Origin: Rhyacophila brunnea
Taxonomy: Eukaryota > Arthropoda > Insecta > Trichoptera > Rhyacophilidae
Reading direction: 5' to 3'
Length of the DNA stretch: 64,000 nt
NCBI GenBank assembly: GCA_022495005.1
Contig: JAGYXB010001010.1
Coordinates: forward strand, 2,294,001 to 2,358,000
Shown here one piece after another: positions 1-13,600 of the stretch. Within the stretch, counting starts at the first letter, position 1. Each line of letters begins with the position of its first letter. Both the position numbers and the translations under genes were made by a program. Below the pieces are notes generated by a model. It saw only the letters and a list, made by a program, of their open reading frames with translations, was not told the DNA's origin and made no database searches.

Positions 1-738
1 TGTGTAAGTATTCCAGATTAAATAGGTACGTTGTTTTAAATTCCAGCCATAATAGGTACTACATGTTTTGTTTTAAAACCGTATGTATTAATTTCTAGAT
101 ACGCAATGTTAGTAAAAAATTAAATATTATACAACATACTTCAACAATCAAATTCATTTTATATAAACTATAAACATACATTATTAACGAATTCAGAATG
201 TAGGCGATGTATATATTATGCGACGAAGTATACAGATATTATAAAAGGTATGAAAATGATTCACATTAATTTAGGATATGTATGTAGTACATAGTTGTAG
301 TATGTAGTACAATAATTTAGGGTATAGGAAGGACATATTCTTCTGGCATTGCGGCCACGACAAAACTTTGGAACGATATTAGTGTCATTAAAAAATAACG
401 ATAAGAATGTGACACCATTCTAACTTTTCATTGGACAGAATACCACGAATCAGGAATTCGATTAAGATTGGTTTCGAATATTTAATTATATGTAGGTATT
501 TAGACACATGCACCTGCGAAACAATATATTATATAATAGAAAAACAAAACATACAGAAGCCTATGTTATAAGTTCTTACAAAATCAGAATCAAGAAAAAT
601 GTAAAACAAACGTTAACATGGATGTTACCGTGATTGAAAATAATTATCACCTCAACTAATGTTAGTCGTAGATTTTATTTAAAATTATTTTCGGTGTGGA
701 CACCAAATGGTTATAAAAAAACGAAACGTAACAATTAC
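1..738. other. 5' flank without recognised features
   Basis: AT-rich sequence upstream of CTL-A. I see no coding exon, RNA gene or classifiable repeat. The small open frame starting at 634 runs into the Penelope-like repeat and is not coding. Confidence 0.4.
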
Positions 739-789
739 CACTATTCTAATGGATTTAATTTTTGTATTATTCCATTTAAGTCGTTTTTT

Positions 790-823
790 GCGACCCGGGT
801 TTCGCCTTTCGGCATCTTCAGGC
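790..823 (-). ncRNA. hammerhead ribozyme-like motif (copy 1)
   Basis: Read on the minus strand: CTGAAGA, stem II TGCC-GAAA-GGC, GAAA, palindromic CCCGGG as minimal stem III, then the TC cleavage site, with GC/GC as a short stem I. All invariant core positions of a type-I hammerhead are present. Such short-stem-III versions are known from Penelope-like elements and may act as dimers. Confidence 0.65.
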
Positions 824-1043
824 ACCGTGTACACACACCAAAGGTAAACACACACTGACAACGAACACTCTTAACTCTAGCTTATATAATAAATCAATAC
901 AAAAAGGACCTAGATTAATACAACTTCGTTGCGTGTCAAAATTTGTGGTTTAATAAAAGTTGTATTAACCTACTTTATTGCATTGATTTATTATATAAGC
1001 TAGAGTTAAGAGTGTGTGTTTATCTTTGGTGAGTGTACACGAC

Positions 1044-1077
1044 GCCTGAAGATGCCGAAAGGCGAAACCCGGGTCGC
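1044..1077 (+). ncRNA. hammerhead ribozyme-like motif (copy 2)
   Basis: Core CTGAAGA at 1046-1052, hairpin II at 1053-1063, GAAA at 1064-1067, CCCGGG at 1068-1073, predicted cleavage after the C at 1075. It is identical to copy 1 but on the opposite strand, in the other arm of the inverted repeat. Confidence 0.65.
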
Positions 1078-1605
1078 AAAAAACGACTTAAATGGAATAG
1101 TAAAAAGCTTAAATCCATTAGAATTTAAATTAAATTTCCTATAAGTACCTTCAGTCGACAGTATTAATATTAAAATTACCACTATGTTCTAATTTATATT
1201 TATTTGTAAAATAATTAAATTTGTTATTTTGCATTGCAAACAAATTAAAAAAATACCTCCCTTAATATCTTGAATCGTGAGACAACTGCCGCCCTCCTTT
1301 TGATATTGACCTGCGTAACAATATTTAAAATAAGTCCAATTGGGTACAACGATATACCTACTGAAGTTTCTCAGTAAATACGGGAAGAAAACAATATTAT
1401 TCTCCTGGTTTTAACACACAGATGGACGCTGGCATCGGAACAGGTAAACGATACTCACTTGGTTTTGATTGAAATAAAATAATACCACGTATGTTGTGCG
1501 GGGTGTACAAACAGGTTAAGTCGCTTGTGTTATTTTACTGTAGCTGCGCAAAGACGTGGACGCCTGTGTTCACAATCTTTGTTAATAGACACTGACTTCG
1601 CAAGC

Positions 1606-1678
1606 ATGGCAGTGTATCAACAATTTTATACAAACTCTCTTTTATTATTTTGTTTCTTTTTTTACATCAATTCTCAAG
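1606..1678 (+). CDS. CTL-A exon 1: signal peptide
   Basis: The ATG at 1606 opens a 24-codon exon (MAVYQQFYTNS then an L/F-rich core) ending in a phase-1 split codon before GTAGGT. Hydrophobic residues 12-20 followed by INSQ look like a cleavable secretion signal. CTL-B and CTL-C begin with equivalent exons of nearly identical length and the same phase, which supports this start. No clear TATA box was recognised upstream. Confidence 0.85.
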
Positions 1679-4600
1679 GTAGGTACCTATGTATAAATTT
1701 ATAAAATCATATTTTAGTTATTTATTTAGAAAAAGCGCTCCCATTTATATACATTAGATAAAAATAATAACACACACATCAATATGTTTAGTTAGGAGTG
1801 GCGAAGGGTGAAGGTAGGCTGGTAATATCAGTCATAAATAGTGCACACTAATGTTTGTCAGTCATACGTTTTTGTTTTCATTGAAATAAAACTACAATTT
1901 ACAGACGGTGTTGGTTAGTTTTTAAAATTCAATAAAACCCTGTGAAACCAAGCCATAATAAAAATAATAGTCAAAAAATACTCATCTATCTATAAAATAT
2001 CTAAAATAATGCAATTAAATCATACATAACTTTGGATATTTTATAGTTATTATAATATATTTTATCTAGTAGGGTTTGATTTAGGCAGGGTTTAATGAAT
2101 TTAAAAAAATAAACGAACAATAATATGTCTAATGGGTACGTATTCTTAATCCAACGAAACCAAATTAGTATGAATGAAAAAGTGTGCATAATTTTCTCGT
2201 ATTGCCCAAAGTATACCAAAACTATTATGGTTTAGTTTAGACAGGATTTAATTATTTTTTAAAAATAACCAACACCATCTGTAAATTGTAGTCATAGTTC
2301 AATAAAAACCAATACGTATGACTAACATTAATGTGCACTATTTATGGTGGATCTTAACACCCTACCTCCACCCTTCGCTACTGTTAGTTAGGCATAATTT
2401 TATTATGAATGAGGAATATATCCGTTAAGGTTAAGATGATTAGGATTAGGTTGTAGAATAATAATCAACGCACACAATGGCCGAACGGGTAACGTATAAT
2501 ATTGTGGCTCCCTGGTTCAAATCCCGGGTCTGGCAAAAAAATCGCATGTTTTTTTTTTCAGTGTGTGCTTGGATCCCGAGTACCTATTGACATAATAGGT
2601 TGAGTAAATGACTAACATCAATTATTTATCATAAAAACAAATATCTGTTAATACAACCTCCACTCTGTAGAGGCCCATATTATGATCTTCTTAGAATCGG
2701 ACATGGCATCAAAATAATAAAATAATGACCGGAGCGCTAAATAATTTTCCGAAAAATATTAACATAGGTAGCTATCTAATTTTATGTATATTTTTTAAAG
2801 ATAAGTGTTAGATTTTTTTGTAATATGACCTATCTAGCCCAGATGGTCAAATTAACTTGTCCACGAGACAGTGCGATAATTTTGGAGATTAAATGAACCG
2901 GAACGGCGCTCCGATCCATTTCGAGCCCTGAATAAAGTCAATATCGAGTATTAATATTAACAACCAAATAAAAATAGGACATGGTGACATAAATCTTGTG
3001 AATATTATTTAATTATTACAGTGGGAATCAATAAAGATTAAAATATTAACATTTTAACATATGCCATAAACAACGAAGATTGTAATTGATAGCTTTATCC
3101 GTTAATAACAAACTATTAAAAATATCATTACATTTTTATTTCGTCTTCGCGTGTGGCATTTATTTGGTGCAATTACGAAAATATCTACTTTCTCAAAAGC
3201 GTAGAAATTCTTACTGTTTTTTTTTTAACGCATATAAGCTTCATACATGACATTATTATAGCCCAAAGCTGTTAATGAAACTGAAATCGGAACCCGGAAT
3301 ATTATTTAGAAATCGGAACCCTACGTTGATAAATTTATGACCCTCGAACTGGAACCCAAACCTTATAAAAGGTCCTAAGTATCACGTGTTCACAAAAAAA
3401 TATATTTTAAATATTTTACTTTTGACAGTGAATCATTTTAAAGTCGTTACAATATTTTGTATTTATGTTTTTATTCTTTCCAGAATTCCAGTATAAAAAT
3501 AGTAGACATAAGAATACATGTTATTAATTTTAAGTTTAATTCCAGTTATGTGTTTCTTGTAAAAACACAAGTTTAATAATTATTGTGTAAATTTTTCCGA
3601 TAACAAAGTTTATTTTCACATATTTATATAACACTTCAAGAAGGCTTTCGAATATTTTTGTGATAAATCCGATAGTGTAGGGTTGTTTTTGACTGAAAAA
3701 TATTGAAACCAGTGATGTCTCATAACAATATAAGCCGGTTATAACATGCTGGTTGTGATGGTACATTATCGATGGTGAAAATTAATGAAAGGAACGACGA
3801 ATTTATACCCAGTTACAATGAAATAATATTATTTCGCCCGCGGTACTTACAAGGTGTAGAAAATTTAGCGTATGTCTGAACGGATTCCAATACGGGCACT
3901 CAAGATGTGCTTACATGATACGTAGGACTTGAAAGAATCCCCAATTTGCGAGTGTGATAATACTACATGACATATCGTTGGGTCCTGTAACATGTATGCC
4001 TTCTCCGGATGAGTTACAGCCATATACGGGGCCGAACCGGAGGCTATTGCATGAATTAATGCTTTTCCGGATGCATTTATGTGATTTTTTGTGATTCTGA
4101 TTTTAAAATATCATATTTATTTTTAATGAAATTATTCGTCTTGCTTTCGTTATATGGATTTCCTATATCATATTATATTTTTATTGATTATATTTACATG
4201 AAAATTATGTAAATATTTCATATAGGTACGTGTCTGTAGTATTTAATTTGTATTTATAATATATTCTGAATTATAATTATTATTTTTTAGTTTTCAGCGA
4301 ATTATGAATTTCAAAATATTTTGCGACATAATATATATATATATATAATATATATCAATTGACCGAATATTTGGTGTTACAATAAAGGTTTATTTTATCA
4401 TACGCAACGGCAGTTTTCTTTGATGCAAATGATGCGACCGGTTCCTCAGATAATTTAAAAGTGGGTTTCCAAACAGTTCAAACCTTTCACAACATTTAAA
4501 AAAGTTGGGTATTTCTCGTCAATGGCTTTTTTTTTAAATTAAATCGATTTAGATTTCACAGAACAAACGCTTAATATTTTATTTATATTTATAAAAATAA

Positions 4601-7600
4601 TTGATTTGATATAAATAAAAAGGATTTCAAGTTATACACATTCATATTTTTTATAAAAATCGATGTTTTTTAAAATAGATATAAAAAATATTAAAACTAT
4701 GAATTTGTCAAAAATCGCGTAGGTAATGCTTAGAAAACTTAATAAACTAAATTTTAATAATAAATATGACCATACAATATATGTAATAATAGGGTGCGGA
4801 TCGATAGAACAAATTCACATTTTATTACATTTTTTACAATTGTAAGTTAGTCTTTGACTTAAAATAAAAAATATTTTTATTTTTAATGTTTTCAGATACA
4901 TATTTATTCATTAATACAGTTTAAATTGTAAATTATCAAAAAAATGTCTCAAATTGCAAGATTCGTATTTTTCCGCTAGGTGCCTCTTTAAAAAAGGCTC
5001 AGTGAAGACTTCACCTTAAGGCAGAAGTTTTGATTATTACAATATACCTAGTTTTTTAAAGTAACGTGAACCGTAAACGTGTTTTTTTTTTCGCCGGCGG
5101 CGCTAACATCTCGTCCTTCCACGTTTATAGGATGTTTATATGATTATTATTAGGTATGTATACAGATTTTGATGATTGTAATTCACTTACTTGCGTCCTA
5201 TATGTTAAACCAGCAAACTGCACTTTTGACCAAAAATGAGATATTAATGGTATTTTGTTAGAAAGCATGTTTTCTGTGCTGACACAAAATTTCAAACTTC
5301 TAAATCTGATCATTATTGACACAAAACAGGTGCCATATTTCCAATATCGTAAATGGAACAATGCTCTTTATATATTTTTTCTTTATATTTAAAAGGAAAG
5401 TTAAAATTGTAATTAATTCATAGTGCAGCTTATTTAAAAAAAAAAAAATTCCAAGTGTATTTTTCGAATTGTTAAATTCCGCTCGATAGTAGTTAAATTA
5501 TGAATTTTTTTCTGCTTCCGTTTGCCCAAATGGAGTGAGTTAGCCGGTTTGCAGATTAAGCAGTCGATGTTTTTTTTATATATAAATTCATCCATAGATT
5601 AAATATTAAATTAGTATGCATACTGCCAGGGCTCGAATTGGACCAGAACGCACCGGAGCGCCGTTCCGGTTCATAAAATCGCTAAAATTATCGCTCCGTC
5701 TCGTGGAAATATAAATTTGACCATCTGAGCTAGATATGTCATATAATAAAAAATCTAACAAACTTATTTTTATAACATACATTTACAATTAGATAACAAC
5801 GTTAATATTTTCATAAAATTATCGAGCGCTCCGGTTCGCAAAATTTTCCATTACGAGTGCTGCATACTGCTGAATGTGTATACGTATTGTTATTTGTAAA
5901 AAAATGAGTATATTTACTCGAATAATTTTAATTAAAATAATAAAATCATGTTTGTATAATTTGTATGGCTTTGTTTGGGAAATTAAAATTCGACTGTTAT
6001 TTTTTATCGTAGAGCAAAATCAATCAGAGATATTAATTTAAGTCACTAAGCTCGCCACTTTATCATGCGTACACGGAAAAGAAGGCGATGGTATTTATGG
6101 CGGCGTATAATATGTCTGATTTATTGAATTTTGATTGATAGATTTTACTAAAAATTAATTGGATGTTGGGTACTTATATAATATAATACAGACACATTAA
6201 TCGTATTTATTTGTTATAATTCCATGATGGAGTATTTTGAATGTCTCTCAAGGAATCAATTGATTAGGTCAGAGGTTGGCAAACTCTTGGACCAAAGGAG
6301 CCAAATATGAGTGGCACAACGGTTAAAAAAAATTCGAGAGCCATACGTAGGTATATTATTATAAATATGTATGATTTATTTAAATGAATTAATTACATTT
6401 TATAATTTTATTATTATTGTTTATTTATAAGTGAAGAAGATTTCCCGAATAAAACTAAGGAAAATATATGTTTTTATTGTTGAAATTATAAATATAATTT
6501 TTACAGAATATGAATTATATACAATTTTCACGCATTCCTTAAAACTAATTTGAGCAATTACCTTCCTTGCATTTCTTTGGAGTATGTTTGGTATGTAACT
6601 TGTAGTTTTTAATTTCAGGCGCGACTCCAAATTCTCATCGGTTATTTGGCTTCTCTAAAAGCAATTGATATTGTTCGTGTTTGAAAATGATTCTTCACAT
6701 ACATAATATTATTATGTAGAACTCATATTCAATATGAGTTCGTAAAGATATTCTATGTATTAAAAATTGTAGTATTTACCTTATGTAGATTTTTAGAGCG
6801 CTCCACTTGTGTTCTGAAATTCAATTGCATTTTTCTCTCTCCAAATCCTCAATTTTGGTGGCAAGACCTACAAACTTGGAGCTCCATAACTCTTTGGTTG
6901 TTAAATCCACCAATAAAATTAAAAGTGCTTGAGTCAATATAAAATGGAAACAATTTTAATTTGTCAACTTTTGCAATGGGCGGATTTAAAACAACAAAAA
7001 TCATACCTTTTTGGATCACGGAGGAAAAATTAGGCTTGCGATAATGTAATTATGTAATATAATAAGTGTACAGATAATGACAACAAATAAAAATTGTGAA
7101 TTGGGAATTTAGCAAAGAGCCGCACGCCAATACCCAAAGAGCCGCGATTTGCCGACCCCTGGGTTAGGTGAATATTAAAAAAAAATGTATTATTCTACTC
7201 TGTAGAGCCCCATTTATTATTATTCCCCGATTAGGATAGAAAATAGTAATTAACTTTTACTTATTACAGAAACATACTATGAGTCCTTCGGATCTGTGCA
7301 GATGGCTTATAAATTCCATAGAATTGGAATGCCCTGGCGAGAAGCATCGGAAGTTTGCAGAAAAGAAGGTGGGACATTGGCAATGCCCACAGATGCAGCG
7401 GAAATGACCGTGTTAGTGAACATTTTAAAACGCTTCCCCGTGAGATCTTTGCCTAGTTTTATTGACACTCACTACGTACAATTGGGATGGCACGATATAT
7501 TTTATGAAGGAGATTATATAACAGAAGAAGGTGAGAAATGTTTTACGATGGATTTCCATTTTGTTACCGCACCCTGTTCAGTTACCAGGTTTTGTTTTAT

Positions 7601-10600
7601 ATGCCTGTTATTTGGTAAGAAATGTAGACTGTTAACGCATACCATTACTCATTGGCAGGTTAAGCTGCTCCGGTAAAATATAGATAAAGTAACCCATTCC
7701 AAATAAAATAACTAATAGGTAATGTAAAAAATTGTAAACCATATTGATAAGTTATCATAATTTTAGTACATATCCGTGAAGAATATACGATGGGAAAAGA
7801 AGTCACAAAAATAAATAATATAATAATGTATGCGCAAAACACAAACACTGTCACTGATCCATGAGACAATAGCACGAAATAACTGGTATAGCCGGAAACT
7901 GCTCGCCAACGCCTCCAGACACGCTCTGATCGCCGAACCCTCCATTCACGTCAAAATGTTCGTTCAGCAGTTAGCTAGATAGGGTTATTTATTATAAACC
8001 CATGGTTCTTTTTGATGGCGCGGTTAGTAGTCGGTATTATGTGGCGTTACAACTGCTCGTCTAGAATATCCTTAAGTGAGCAGAAAACCGATTTTAGAAA
8101 AATTTATCAATACTATTATCGACACAATTAATAAGATTTCGTTGTATGGAATATAATATCGACACCTCCTAAGTAAAAGTCCGTAACTGCGTTTTTGGCT
8201 ATTTTGACTTGATTGCATTTTAATAAATAATTTTAAAGATAATACACTTAAAATCACAACAATTAAATCAATATATTATATCAATCAACTAAAAAATTAA
8301 GATTTCAGAATTCAAAATTGACGTTGTGGTGTCATTAATTTTTATTAAAATCGTACCTACTACTGAAAAGTACCATTTTGTAGTTCTGGCCTTATACCTA
8401 GGAGGTGTCGATATGTACAGAAGAAGAGCCACTCTTCATCGTGGATTATTATTTCATCTTGTCTTCCACATGTTTGGGAACTCACATCCTCGTGGACTTC
8501 GAAAATGATTCAAAAAGAGGAAAACTTCCACAATATTGAACTATATTGGATTGGGTTGTATCTTTATACTCAAGAGTTTCCATGCTAATGAAAACTTTTG
8601 ATGTCCATGGTCGGCTTTGTAGAAATTGATGGTTTTAAAGTAAAATAATACCTATATCAAAAAGAATTGAAGCCTTTTTTGAGTATGACTATGTTGCATC
8701 TTGATAAAATGGATGCATATATCGAAATAGAGCCACAGCTGCGAATTTAATGAGTAAGAGCTTGACCAGATGACGAGTGTCTCGCCGCGATACGTCACGA
8801 GTGCTTGTGGACAGCTCAATGACGTCACCTGCACGTAGACCGCGCGTGAGAAGTGACATGCGCCGATTACATGTCAATGAGGTCACATACCTACCACACA
8901 GTAGCACAGAAGCAGTATCACCCGGAGTAGAAAACCTAGTACCCAGCTTCAAATGAAGTATTGCGCTACGAACGGTGTCCAATAATACAACGAAATTATC
9001 GGGTGTACATTTATGATCGCGGAAGAGTTTGCATTATAATATGTTTGTCTACGCTCACATAACAGTAGGATTTAACGCGCGAAAAGTGGTCTATATTTGA
9101 ACAAATACTTCTGTCACCACTCACTCACCTTAGTTTCGACGCTTAATGCCGATAATCTAGTTGGAGGTGGCATTAAATCTTCCAAGCTAGAAATTAACAT
9201 ATCTGCTAATGGTTTCGATAACAGGAATCGTTTCATAAACGCATCGAAAGCATCCGTCCGGTTACCAAATCTTGGCAGCAAAATTGTCGCGTCAATCACT
9301 TCTATTTTAGGGACGTAAAATAACTTAAAATATGGTAATAATGGTAATCAGTACTTATCCGTTAACGTTGCATTATTAAACGATTCATTGTTAAAGTACG
9401 TAGCTAAATAATCCAAAGAAACAAGTTACGTCTCCAATATTACAATAGGTAGGTATTCAATACTTAGGTACAAGAATTTCACAGTTCTTCCGATGTTTTT
9501 ACAAACCTAATATTAATAAAATATCTCTGTTTCTGCATTACAAAATCACAATAAATACTTAAATGAGAATTTAAACACAAAATAACACTTTTAACGGAAA
9601 TATGTAAAAGACAAAAAATAATAAATAAAGAGCCTTTCGACGATTAAATTTGTTTACAATCTGACACCTGTCAAAATTCGACCGCAGCTAGCGCCTCTAC
9701 CGTCGAAGCGTGTGAAGTTTAATGCATACGGCAGTTTTAGTCGCGGTGGTCAAAGTCTAGCTATCCTCACACATTTTTTCACCTTTTTATGCCAAACCAC
9801 CGACCGCCATCTTTAGATTAATAAAGCCTGAGCATAACTTTGTGCACAAGCAACGAGTGGTCCACTTTTCAGCCGTTAAAATCATATCCCAGATTGCTTG
9901 AAATATTGATTCACCCTTTCTCGTTTCAAATTGAATTATAAAAAAATCTTAAATCAAATATATTAACTATCAGTGTTATTAATAAATAATAAACATTCCC
10001 GTTATTCATCAACACTGTCAAAGATAGACTAGTACTTTACACAAACCGGTGGTAATATCGATTTCCAAACAATATGTAGCATTGATCTATGCATTACATT
10101 TGTAGAAGGTGTGTTAATGCTAGTGTATTATTTATCATGTGATCTATTCAAATCAAACCATTCCCTGTGTGAACACGACAGATGGGTCAGTATGATACTC
10201 TATAGGACAATGACAGGCAATGGCAGTTCATACATATACAACAACGGAAGGGGCGGAAAATGTAAGACCAGTCGTTGTGAATTTATCGGCTTTTTACTTG
10301 AGTCGGCAATGGCTAAACTCATTGCATACTTCGAAAGTACTTCGTTCGAAAATCGGGGTCCTGGAATACGCGCGAGTTTTTACTTACGCGCGAGTCAAAT
10401 CGCGCCATCTGGACAAGGTCTAACTAAGTCAAGCAAAATTGTATTTCGCAATTAGAAAAATTGCTACCATTTCGATTCGCCGGCACTGCACAATATAATT
10501 TTAGTACTGAATATCCACAATTGATTGTTAATTAAAACTTTACATAATTTAATGGTTACTCACAGTGTTTTAATATTGTAAATCCACGCACAATAAAAAA

Positions 10601-13600
10601 GTATGTATACATATTGTCACGAGTAGGGAATCCAATCTCGAGCCAAAATTCTGATCCCGGGATTACAATTTGACAATTCCGGGATCCCGGGACTGGTCCC
10701 AGGATTGGCATTTTTTTCCATTGTTAATATAAAAAATTTAAATTTACAAATAACATTATTTAAGACATTTATTGTTAATATTGTATACGTTCAATCTTGC
10801 AAATACATAAGTTTAATGGAGTAAATAATATTTTAATATAAATAATAATGTGAATTTAATATGAGATGGGTGTTTCTGATAGTAAACACTTAATGAATAG
10901 GTTATCTAGATTTAAAATAGTAAAGCAAATCATGGTATACTTATGGCCTTCCCGCTTCATAAATCTAATTAGTCAGCCAAATATGAAACTGCCGTAAAAC
11001 GTATGAGATCATGGTGGAATTACTTTGTTAAAAGTGCGAAGCATTGTTTTTTTCCAATAATTTTCTCATTTTTATTAATTCGTGACTAGGGATTGGAATC
11101 CCTAGTCGCGAGTAGTGCCAATAACATTTTTTTTACTATTCTACTATAAATATTCTTTTGTCGGAAACAAGTAAACGATATTAACACATATTTTTATTCA
11201 ATTTCTGATAAAAATGTAATAGTTTATGTCATATTTTCAGGTTATCTGTATATAACAGATGCATATAGGTATACAAAATATTTATACTCAAACGGTAATC
11301 AACCTTTAAACGGTTAAATGGTGTTTAGTGATGTGAGATAATTTCTTCTCGGTTGAAGAATATAAGATTCTTGGAATATAACTTTGTGCTTCTGTTTAAA
11401 AAAATCATGATAAGTAATAAATTAACGATAGGTAACACTAAAGACGAGGAGCTAAGAGAACGCACCAAGCAGCCTCTCATCACGCTAAAAGTGAAGAGGT
11501 GACGTTGGACCTGATTCGGCCATGTGCTGCGGATGCCAGAAGAGAACCTCAATCTGCCTTGCCTGTTCTTCAAGCCGACCGGATTTCGGTATCCTGGAAG
11601 GCCGCTAAATATTATCTACAGAGTGTATACAGAGGGATGCTGGATTGGCCTGGATCAAAGCAAGAAGACTGGCGAGCGACAGGGATTCTTGGAGGCGCCG
11701 CGTGGTGTCCATATGCTCCAATTAAGGGGGATATGGCCAAAGAAGAAGAAGAACACTAGGGACTATTATGTTTTCATTACTTCGCTCACGATCACAATCG
11801 TCTTCTTCATTCATACCCGCCCCTTAGTTGGAGCAGCATATCCACAATTATTCAAGAATGAAAACCTAACCTAACCTAACAAATAATGGATTATATCTGG
11901 ATAACTGATAACTGGAGTATATCGACTATTTTTTTAAAAAATGTGTTTGCCGCTAGCTTCCCCTAAGCCAATGATACTCAACCTTTTTTTCTCCGGGCCA
12001 AATACATATATTTTCAAAGTAACACGGGCCAAATACATATAATATTTGCAAAGTAACACGGGCCGCATCGCCCTTTCTTACAAAACATTTTTGAGATTTA
12101 AAAAATTATGCGTGTTTTTTTTAATTAATTGTGTGCAATAGCAACACTCTTAAACCAGATCTGATGTGGACCATAATGACAATCCTCTTCGGGTGTCACT
12201 AACTGTGCGTCAAAGTCGAAACGAATCTCAAGATATACGAAATTCCTGATAATAAAATAAATGTGTTTCGGGCCGTATCGTAGTATCGCTGACCTAAATC
12301 GACAAGAACCAATAAATCGATATCGCCATCAATAAGTATATCATGATTGTTGTAAAACTTGTTTGTAGATTTTATGAAAGTACACTTTTTATGAAAATAT
12401 TTTATTTTTCAGGACTCCCTTTACAGTACGTTTACGGAGAATTTATGAGAGGAGAGCCGAACAATTACAAGGGTATTGAACATTGCGGTTCTATGAATTA
12501 CGACGGATTAATGAACGACATAGTCTGCCATAGAAATGGAACATTTTTTTGTCAAAAAAGGCTACCCACAGCATTTGACAGTAATGGGTATTCATTAAAA
12601 TATCCCGGTAATTTATTTTGATATGTTTGTGACTTTGGATTAATTGTACTATGAGACAAAATATTTAGCAGTTTCATCAACGCTGTTAGAGCTACAACTT
12701 AACGGAATATAAATAAGGAATAATATAACGTATGTAGGGGTTGTCGATGTGAGGGCCAATGGTGTTGTGACGAGGACAGATGAGAAGTCGTTGTCGTGAT
12801 TATGAAGGGTGTGAGTTTATTTAAATTGCGTTAGTACAGGTGTACAATTGTTACAATAATGCGAATCACAGCACAGAGCGATGTGCTTCGGTCGAAAACT
12901 TACAATCGAATAATTTTCTTTTTATCAATCATGACGTACTAATTACTATTTTATCAACTTATAATTATGTAATAATTAGGCTATTAACTAACTAAGTGAG
13001 AACAGATATACAAAAATTATTGTCGCGGTCATTGATCTACAAAGTTAGCTATAATTTGATACCTACATGGAAATGCCTATTAATTCGATTTGTAATAATT
13101 ATTATGTAATATCGCCATACGAATACGTGTGAATACTTTGGATAACCTGTTTATTTGATTTGATTATAATATAATACAGTTTGTTTGCCGGGAAGGTTTA
13201 CTACCTAATTTAATTTTGTATGACTTTATGGAAAATGAAAACAAAATGGTTTATTGCTGATAAATGTTGGGAAATACGTATGGAAGACAATGTCAGCTAA
13301 ATGTCCGCATCTGTTAATCTCACAAATGCGAGCTCTTTTTACAACAATTTTCATCAGATTTTCACACATTTCAACCGGTATTTCATTAATCTAGTCAAGA
13401 ATGTTTTGTTTAAGTTGCTGAAGTGTTTCTGATTTGTTGGCATAAACCTTGTTCTTTAGATATCCCCACAAAAAGAAGTTCAGAGCTGTTAAATCCGGCG
13501 ACCGTGTAGGCAAATCGACATCACCAACCAATTCTTGAAATAATTTGTTGTGGAAACCAGCGCTCGAAAAGTTTACGAACTGGAGCGCTCGACAAATTTT

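Larger units (their letters stand above)
739..1137. repeat. inverted pair of Penelope-like pLTR segments
   Basis: Two arms of roughly 170-190 bp (about 739-930 and 950-1137) are inverted copies of each other. They share the block around GCGACCCGGGTTTCGCC and the TTAACTCTAGCTTATA stretch. Each contains a minimal hammerhead-ribozyme core. Penelope-like elements are known to carry such motifs in terminal repeats that may be inverted. No reverse transcriptase or GIY-YIG domain is present here. Related single copies lie at 38.75 kb and 63.86 kb. Confidence 0.6.

Noticed and set aside
634..858. 74-codon open frame near the window start
   Set aside because: It runs into a hammerhead-bearing repeat and is not open in the other copies.
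2001..2219. 72-codon minus-strand open frame
   Set aside because: Entirely inside the hAT MITE 1796-2383.
8689..8982. 97-codon minus-strand frame in a GC-richer block (STPGDTASVLLCG region)
   Set aside because: A donor-like GTAGGT exists but no acceptor/phase combination could be joined with the 9129-9323 segment, and no motif was recognised.
11862..11879. Three CCTAA units resembling the insect telomere repeat TTAGG
   Set aside because: Only three units in AT-rich DNA next to a LINE 3' end; too short to call an interstitial telomeric tract.
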